The translations under genes were made by a program, and so were the position numbers. Of a DNA stretch of 64,000 bases, positions 58,688-64,000 are shown piece after piece (position 1 is the first letter of the stretch; each line of letters opens with the position of its first letter). The notes beneath the pieces were generated by a model. It worked only from the letters and a program-made list of their open reading frames with translations, searched no databases and was not told where the DNA came from. The stretch is from Engraulis encrasicolus (Eukaryota > Chordata > Actinopteri > Clupeiformes > Engraulidae), in assembly GCF_034702125.1 (NCBI RefSeq), contig NC_085866.1, positions 13,099,064 to 13,163,063 of the forward strand. Direction: 5' to 3'.

Positions 58688-58735
<48 letters not shown>
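58500..58735. repeat. Compound (CA)n microsatellite
   Basis: CA repeats with CGCA, GCGCGCGC and ATAAATG interruptions. The block CACATAAATGCACACACA is itself repeated. Confidence 0.95.
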
Positions 58736-58737
<2 letters not shown>

Positions 58738-59404
58738 CAGCGGTGACATTAAGGCACACAGGCAGGGGTGTATACAGACAGACAAATGTATACAGCAGTA
58801 GCAGCACAGCCATGCCACATAATATTCTCTCACTCAGATACTAGATTTACACACTCTTGTTCACTCCCTCCACTCACAGACACCTCCACATACACATGCA
58901 CACACGCGCACTAACACACATACATACACACAAGCACACACACCTAGACGTGCACAAACACAACAAACATACACACACACATGTATACACACACTCTTAG
59001 TCATGCTGCTTCATCTCTCCTTGGCGGATTTTTTCCCTGATTAATGTCATGAATAAAAATGTGAAACTGTCTCGTGTCTCAAGACAGCGAGGTGTGTAGT
59101 GCAGAAATGGGGGAAGCGAGAAGAAGCCTGTGACTCATCTCATAATACAATCCCTTGCTGTCAGTCGCTCTCTCAAACACAAATGTTATCAGCGCTCATA
59201 TCCATTCCTCTTCTTTCATACTTAACTGTCTATCAAAACCACTGTCTTGTTTACCAGAAAGATGGAAAAAACATCAGGTAGGATGCACAGCAAATTTTAA
59301 AGCACTGTGAAGACTAAATCACAACACCGCCCCTTAATGCGCTGTGTTCGCCCACCAAATTTGACAACCTGAGCACGACACTTCACATACTGTAGTACCA
59401 ATTT

Positions 59405-59705
59405 AAAGGACCACTTCAGCCAATTTCAATATGCCGTTGTATTGCTCACACTAGCCTAGACTTGTCAGCCCTTCTTGAGTTATGAGCTATTCTAATGGGG
59501 ACAGCGTTTGTTTAAAAAAAAAAAAAAATGAACATAGGCCTACTCCAAATATTTTCCCAAAAGGTATCGTTTGCTAGTCGTCTGGTGATGTTGCATAATC
59601 TTTTGGATGTTTTTGGGAATAAATACATTTTAAAAATTATTAAGCTGTCCCCATTGCAATGACCAGGATGTCGGAAAAGGCTGAAGAAAAAGTTACCGTT
59701 TTTTA
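59405..59705. mobile_element. Foldback MITE, copy 2 (inverted)
   Basis: GAGCTATTCTAATGGGGACA near 59487 and CTGTCCCCATTGCAATGACC near 59645 are the opposing arms. Both match the element at 36440-36745 in the opposite orientation. Confidence 0.75.
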
Positions 59706-60147
59706 ACACTTTATCAAATGGGAGTGGTCACATATGAATTCAACTCTCCAGGTGTTGAATTAACGCTGACAGTCCAAACAGATTCATGTCAGTGGGTAAT
59801 TCTGTACTTGAATTCAACATTATTCTAGAGGTCCTGTTAAACAGTGTTGATTTAACACTGCAAAATGTATACTGTGCAGGAGCCGTATGTTTTTTTCTTT
59901 CTTTTCCTTCACAGACCCATTGTATCCAGGTTTGGCATCATCAGAGCAGTGGCTGCAACCAAGTACTGCTGTGCTGTCACGGAGGGTGGGGGGTTGTGGG
60001 GCTTGTGCCTGTCTGTGGCCCATCGGAGGATCAGAATAATGAGCCAGTGCTTCAGGAGCAGCAACCCCCCCCCTACAGCCAAATCGAGACGACCACAGGA
60101 CCCATTTTTGTGCCACTGCGAGGTGAGGCAGGCACGCTGATCTTATA

Positions 60148-60430
60148 CACTGGTTCCCAAACTTTGTGGAGGGAAGGGAAGGGAAGGGACTGTTTTCATA
60201 ATATTGAATATATATGAAAAAAATAACCATTCCATAAATTGGTCAGTAACAGTATTCATTTGTACTTTAGTACGTAGATGTATTTAATAGATTAATTTCA
60301 CAAATTGAAATTCAGCAATATTAAGGGACAAAAAAGGTTGGCAACATTTGGAAATGTTACGGTGGTGGGTCGCAAAAATAACCACGGGTCCAAAAGTGGG
60401 TCCCAGCGGAAAAAAGCCTGGGAGCCAATG
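60148..60430. mobile_element. Possible hAT MITE relic
   Basis: CACTGGTTCCCAAACTTTG at the left and CCTGGGAGCCAATG at the right are imperfect inverted termini like those at 3310 and 51383. No target duplication could be matched. Confidence 0.4.
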
Positions 60431-60929
60431 CACTAGAGGAAGAGAGGAATGAAGAGGTGAGACTAGGCTAGTGTGGTTGAGACACGGAGAAGAGGAAAGC
60501 GAAAAATTAGGTTGGTGTGCGGGGGGATGGGGGCAAAAATATGGAAAAAAGGACATTTACACATACTCCAGTGGGCCATTCACTAGGGAGCTGGTCCCCC
60601 CAGAAGGAAAGAGACGTTAGACCCGGAGCGAAGAGCCGGCATAATGACCTTAATTAATGCAGTAACTGTGTAATTGTTCACGATATGCAGCAAATACATT
60701 AAATTACATACCGGTATGTATATATTGGGCTGCTTTTGAAAACATTTCTCTGTCCATTGAATTGAAATGAGGCTCAGTCTGGGATTCTACCATTACACCA
60801 ATATGAATAGCAAGACAGGAAATGTGTATATTGTGTGGCCCTATCTTGTCAGACTTATGGTCCCGTGTGACATTACAGCTTCAGCTACGTATGTGCTTTA
60901 TGACTTGATGTGTTGAATACAGACCACCT

Positions 60930-61150
60930 GATTTCTTTTTTTAACCTTTGGCAGAATATGACAAAGGGTATATTTACTCTTTAAAAAAAAAAAAAAAACG
61001 AACCCCTCTTTGCAACTGCACTTGTTGTTCTGTATATCTCCTGTGCACTTTGTATTTGCTTGTGATGTTGGCTTGATTATGTCCTCTTTTGAAAGTCGCT
61101 TTGGTTATAAAGCGTCTGCCAAATGCAATGTAATGTAATGTAATGTATAT
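60930..61150 (+). mobile_element. Fish SINE/LINE 3' tail with (TAATG)n
   Basis: CGCTTTGGTTATAAAGCGTC and TGCCAAATGCAATG, then ATGTAATGTAATGTA, form the common tail of a fish short repeat. Same family, opposite orientation, at 10372-10527. Confidence 0.6.
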
Positions 61151-61267
61151 GTAGGCTACCTAGTATATGACATGTAGCCTATATAACCTTGATATACATG
61201 TAGCCTATAAAATATCAATACCTATAGTATCTATATACAGTATATGACATGTATATAACATTAGTAT

Positions 61268-61903
61268 AAAGGACAACTGCACTATTTTCAACAGTAAGCC
61301 CCTTTTCTGAGTTGTCTGTCATGTTTTAGAGTCCCCTTCACCATTTATTTAATGTTTGCCGCTGTCCTTGTTATTTGGCTAATTTCGATTTAGATTGGCA
61401 GTCTATGTCCAAATATAGAGTAACATTATTGATCCAGGGGGAAATTTAGGGTCCTGAAACCACTCTAAACATCTGCGCAACTCACCAAGTGTTCAGGGGT
61501 ATTTCCTGATATTCCATAACAATTGCAACAACAATTTGAAGCAAAACATGGCTTCCGACATTTTGAAAATGTTTAATTCACAAAATGGCAAATAAGAAAT
61601 GTCAGAAGCCATATTTCACCTTCAAACTTGTTAGGGCATGCCGGTGTGAACCCTTTACCACTTAGTGAGATGCACACTTTCGAAAAACAGATGTTTAAGT
61701 TGCTTTTTTAAGATATATATAATATACATATATATATGATATATTTGGACATGTCTATACACAGTCATTGTAAAGCCAAATGAGACTAAATCTAAATTAT
61801 CCAAATAACAGCAGCAAACATTATAAAGACGGTGAGGAGGACTCTAAAACATTGCAGACAACTCAGAAAAATGGGCTTAATGTTTAAAGTGCAGTTGTCC
61901 TTT
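61268..61903. mobile_element. 636-bp foldback element
   Basis: AAAGGACAACTGCACT at the left is mirrored by AGTGCAGTTGTCCTTT at the right. The arms stay similar for about 150 bp (CTGAGTTGTCTG, GTTTTAGAGTCC, ATGTTTGC segments). A LINE-tail-like TATTGATCCAGGGGGAAATT patch lies in the middle (61420-61446). Confidence 0.8.
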
Positions 61904-62540
61904 GCTGTCAAAGCAAAGCATTTCTGTGCAACGAATGACTACCATGCATACAAATACATTCAACAGACATTTTGTTAGTACATTCCATTCAATCAAAATC
62001 AGGGTTGAAGTTTGGGAAATGATTCCTCCTAGCCGGTTATCACGACTTGAAAGCCCTCTGTGGTGCATTGGTCTAGCCATATCGTCTTGTAAATCCATTT
62101 CTCTGAGGGAGGGCAGGCATCTTCAAATGCTCCTGTATGCCAGGGGTTCTCAACTTGGGGCCCACTTTGAAATTTTCAAAAATGTTCAGGGCCCACCTCT
62201 GGCCTAATAAACATGAACATGACTGAAATATATAGTCACCAGCAACACACTCACAAACGTTATTTTGATTTTTTAGAAAATGATGTCATGGCCCAGTTGG
62301 AATTCCCATAGTTTGACTGCAATTCACTGCTGTATGCAAACCCCCATGTGTAGAGTCATTTGGAATGCTCAAAATGAATTGGTTGCAATTTGAAATATCA
62401 GAGATGGAAGGGTTTTTTTCCAGACTATCAGGACTCACAAAATTTTGAGTAGGGCCATTGCCATGATGCAGGCAGCAAGGTGAGGCCGCAGGCGGGTAAG
62501 GGAGACGAGGCAAGGCAAGGCGCTAGGTTCACCGAGGGCT
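61904..62540. other. Intergenic stretch without recognised gene
   Basis: GGGGTTCTCAACTTGGGGCCC near 62145 resembles a hAT end, but no partner is visible. Nothing else recognised. Confidence 0.4.
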
Positions 62541-62542
62541 CA

Positions 62543-62646
62543 GGAGAAGAGAAGAGAAGAGAAGAGAAGAGAAGAGAAGAGAAGAGAAGAGAAGAGAAGA
62601 GAAGAGAAGAGAAGAGAAGAGAAGAGAAGAGAAGAGAAGAGAAGAG
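62543..62646. repeat. (AGAAG)n pentanucleotide array
   Basis: About 104 bp of perfect AGAAG repeat, all purine on the plus strand. Confidence 0.97.
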
Positions 62647-62926
62647 AGGGCAGTTGGGTGGGCGAGCGAGCGGGCACGGTTGAGAAAGCGCGTGAGCGTG
62701 CATCAGCATCAGCATCAGGGGGATGGGGATGGGGAGGAATTGGACAGGGCAGGGTTTCATAGCGCATTGCCACACACAAACCCTTATCGCACCTGACAGT
62801 GTCTGTTTTAGGATACAGTCCTGCTCAGACCATACGCAACAACGGGCCGCTCGTCTAAGGCAAGCAGTGATAGGGTCTGACGAGTCACACTTCCCTCCGC
62901 TGTTGCCCGCACGGAGGGGAGGGAGG

Positions 62927-63016
62927 GGTGTGTGTGTGTGTGTGTGTAAAGAGAGAAAGACACAAAAAAGGGAGCAAATATGTAGCCTATGTATGTGTAT
63001 GTCTGCGAGAGGAAAA

Positions 63017-63091
<75 letters not shown>

Positions 63092-63130
63092 TGTGTGTGT
63101 CTGTGTGTGTCTGTGTGTCTGTGTGTCTGT

Positions 63131-63162
<32 letters not shown>

Positions 63163-63320
63163 CTGTGTCTGTGTGTTTGTCTGTGTGTTTGTCTGTGTGT
63201 ATGCCCATTGCTGTGTGTGCATGTGCGTGAGCGCACGTGTGTGTATGTGTGTGCAATACATGTACGCGTGCATGCATGTGTGTACATGGCTGTGTGTGTG
63301 TGTGTGTGTGTGTGTGTAGT
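62927..63320. repeat. Compound (GT)n / CTGT microsatellite
   Basis: TG at 62927-62947, a long GT array at 63021-63090, then ordered CTGTGTGT variants to about 63210 and another TG block at 63290-63317. Confidence 0.95.
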
Positions 63321-64000
63321 TGCGTACATGTGTGTATTCCTGTGATGTATTCTGCTCGAGGAGGTGTGTTCAGTTCAGCCCATTCTCGCACACCTCTCTC
63401 CTCTCTCTCTGTGCTGTTGCACGTTAAGACCTGTCACGCCACATTTCGCACATAATATCTGATATCCTTTTTGCAGTGCTTATATCCCTAATAATTACAT
63501 GCCAAAATAAATCGTCATGCTCCAGTGATGTTGACAAGACTGCTGAAAACGCGACGATGGGGTTGCAGTGTGTGTAAAGCACAGCCAGTAGTATACAGAA
63601 TGCAGCGTCTAAGAATAGAAAGCATCCGCAGCTCATTGTGTCCGTCTGTTTCTGTGCCTCCACTAAAGAGCCGGAGTTGGAAGCAAAACAGTTGAATGCT
63701 GCATCCGGCTCTTCAAATGCCGGGCGCAAGGAGGGACTCTCTAAGCTGTGTCTGTTGGGGGAGACCAGAACCTTTCATTTTTTCGGTGGTTTGTTTTGTT
63801 CTGCGTGTGGGTTGCAGTGTTGGTCTGCTCTCTTTCTCTGTCTCTGTCTCTGTTTCTGTCTCTGTCTCTCTCTCTGACTCTCTCTCTCTCTGCCTCTCTC
63901 TCTGTCTCTCTCTGCCTCTCTCACTCTGTCTCTCTCTGCCTCTCTCTGTCTCTCACTGTCTCTCTCACTCTTTATCTCTCTCTTTCCCCCCCTTCCTGTT
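63321..64000. other. Window end, no gene recognised
   Basis: Unremarkable to about 63820, then a degenerate CTCTGT/CTCTCT tract to the window end. Confidence 0.6.

Noticed and set aside
59736..59880. MITE of the AGTGTTGATTTAACACT type
   Set aside because: Short AACAC/GTGTT palindromic motifs occur here and near 6552, but neither has definable ends.
62140..62330. hAT MITE starting at GGGGTTCTCAACTTGGGG
   Set aside because: Only one hAT-like end is visible; no inverted partner and no 8-bp duplication.

Overview
This is vertebrate, almost certainly teleost fish, nuclear DNA. Genes are split into short exons with GT/AG introns. Dinucleotide microsatellites are very dense, and the repeats are fish-type: L2 LINE, piggyBac, Tc1, many hAT and foldback MITEs, tRNA-derived SINEs. 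The species is not identifiable from what I can see.

Two conserved genes stand head to head. On the minus strand, synapsin II (syn2) runs from its start codon at 27175 to its last stop at 4156. I resolved 13 exons, with matching splice phases. They give a 492-residue IIb-type form ending in exon 11 and a 733-residue IIa-type form that uses a long Pro/Gln exon 12 and the conserved domain E in exon 13. On the plus strand, a vestigial-like 4 gene (vgll4) occupies 44096-46469 in five exons (269 residues, two TDU motifs), followed by a long 3' UTR. In mammals VGLL4, TAMM41, SYN2 and TIMP4 are neighbours on one chromosome arm, so the pairing is conserved synteny. I found neither TAMM41 in the gap nor a TIMP gene nested in syn2. 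The two products work in different cells and pathways (synaptic vesicle clustering; TEAD/YAP repression), so the link is positional, not functional.

Layout: 1-3.2 kb is flank with a decayed L2 LINE. 3.3-4.1 kb is a hAT MITE carrying a nested 546-bp LTR element, just past the syn2 IIa stop. 4.2-27.2 kb is syn2, with foldback elements and MITEs in introns. 27.2-44 kb is intergenic: a broken piggyBac (29.2-32.2 kb), duplicated modules with nested MITEs (32.7-34.4 kb), a tandem duplication (35.05-35.63 kb), a truncated three-exon gene of an unnamed fish protein family (35.7-38.4 kb, minus) and a Tc1-like relic (40.6-41.9 kb). 44-50.3 kb is vgll4. 50.3-64 kb has no recognised gene and is a belt of microsatellites, MITEs and foldbacks.

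The best candidate for something undescribed is the 546-bp element at 3399-3944. It has two 154-156 bp terminal direct repeats (TG...CA), a 5-bp target duplication, an 18-nt primer-binding site matching tRNA-Leu and a polypurine tract, but no coding room. Each terminal repeat also carries intact RNA polymerase III A and B boxes, so it looks like a terminal-repeat retrotransposon in miniature with a tRNA-like promoter inside its LTR.
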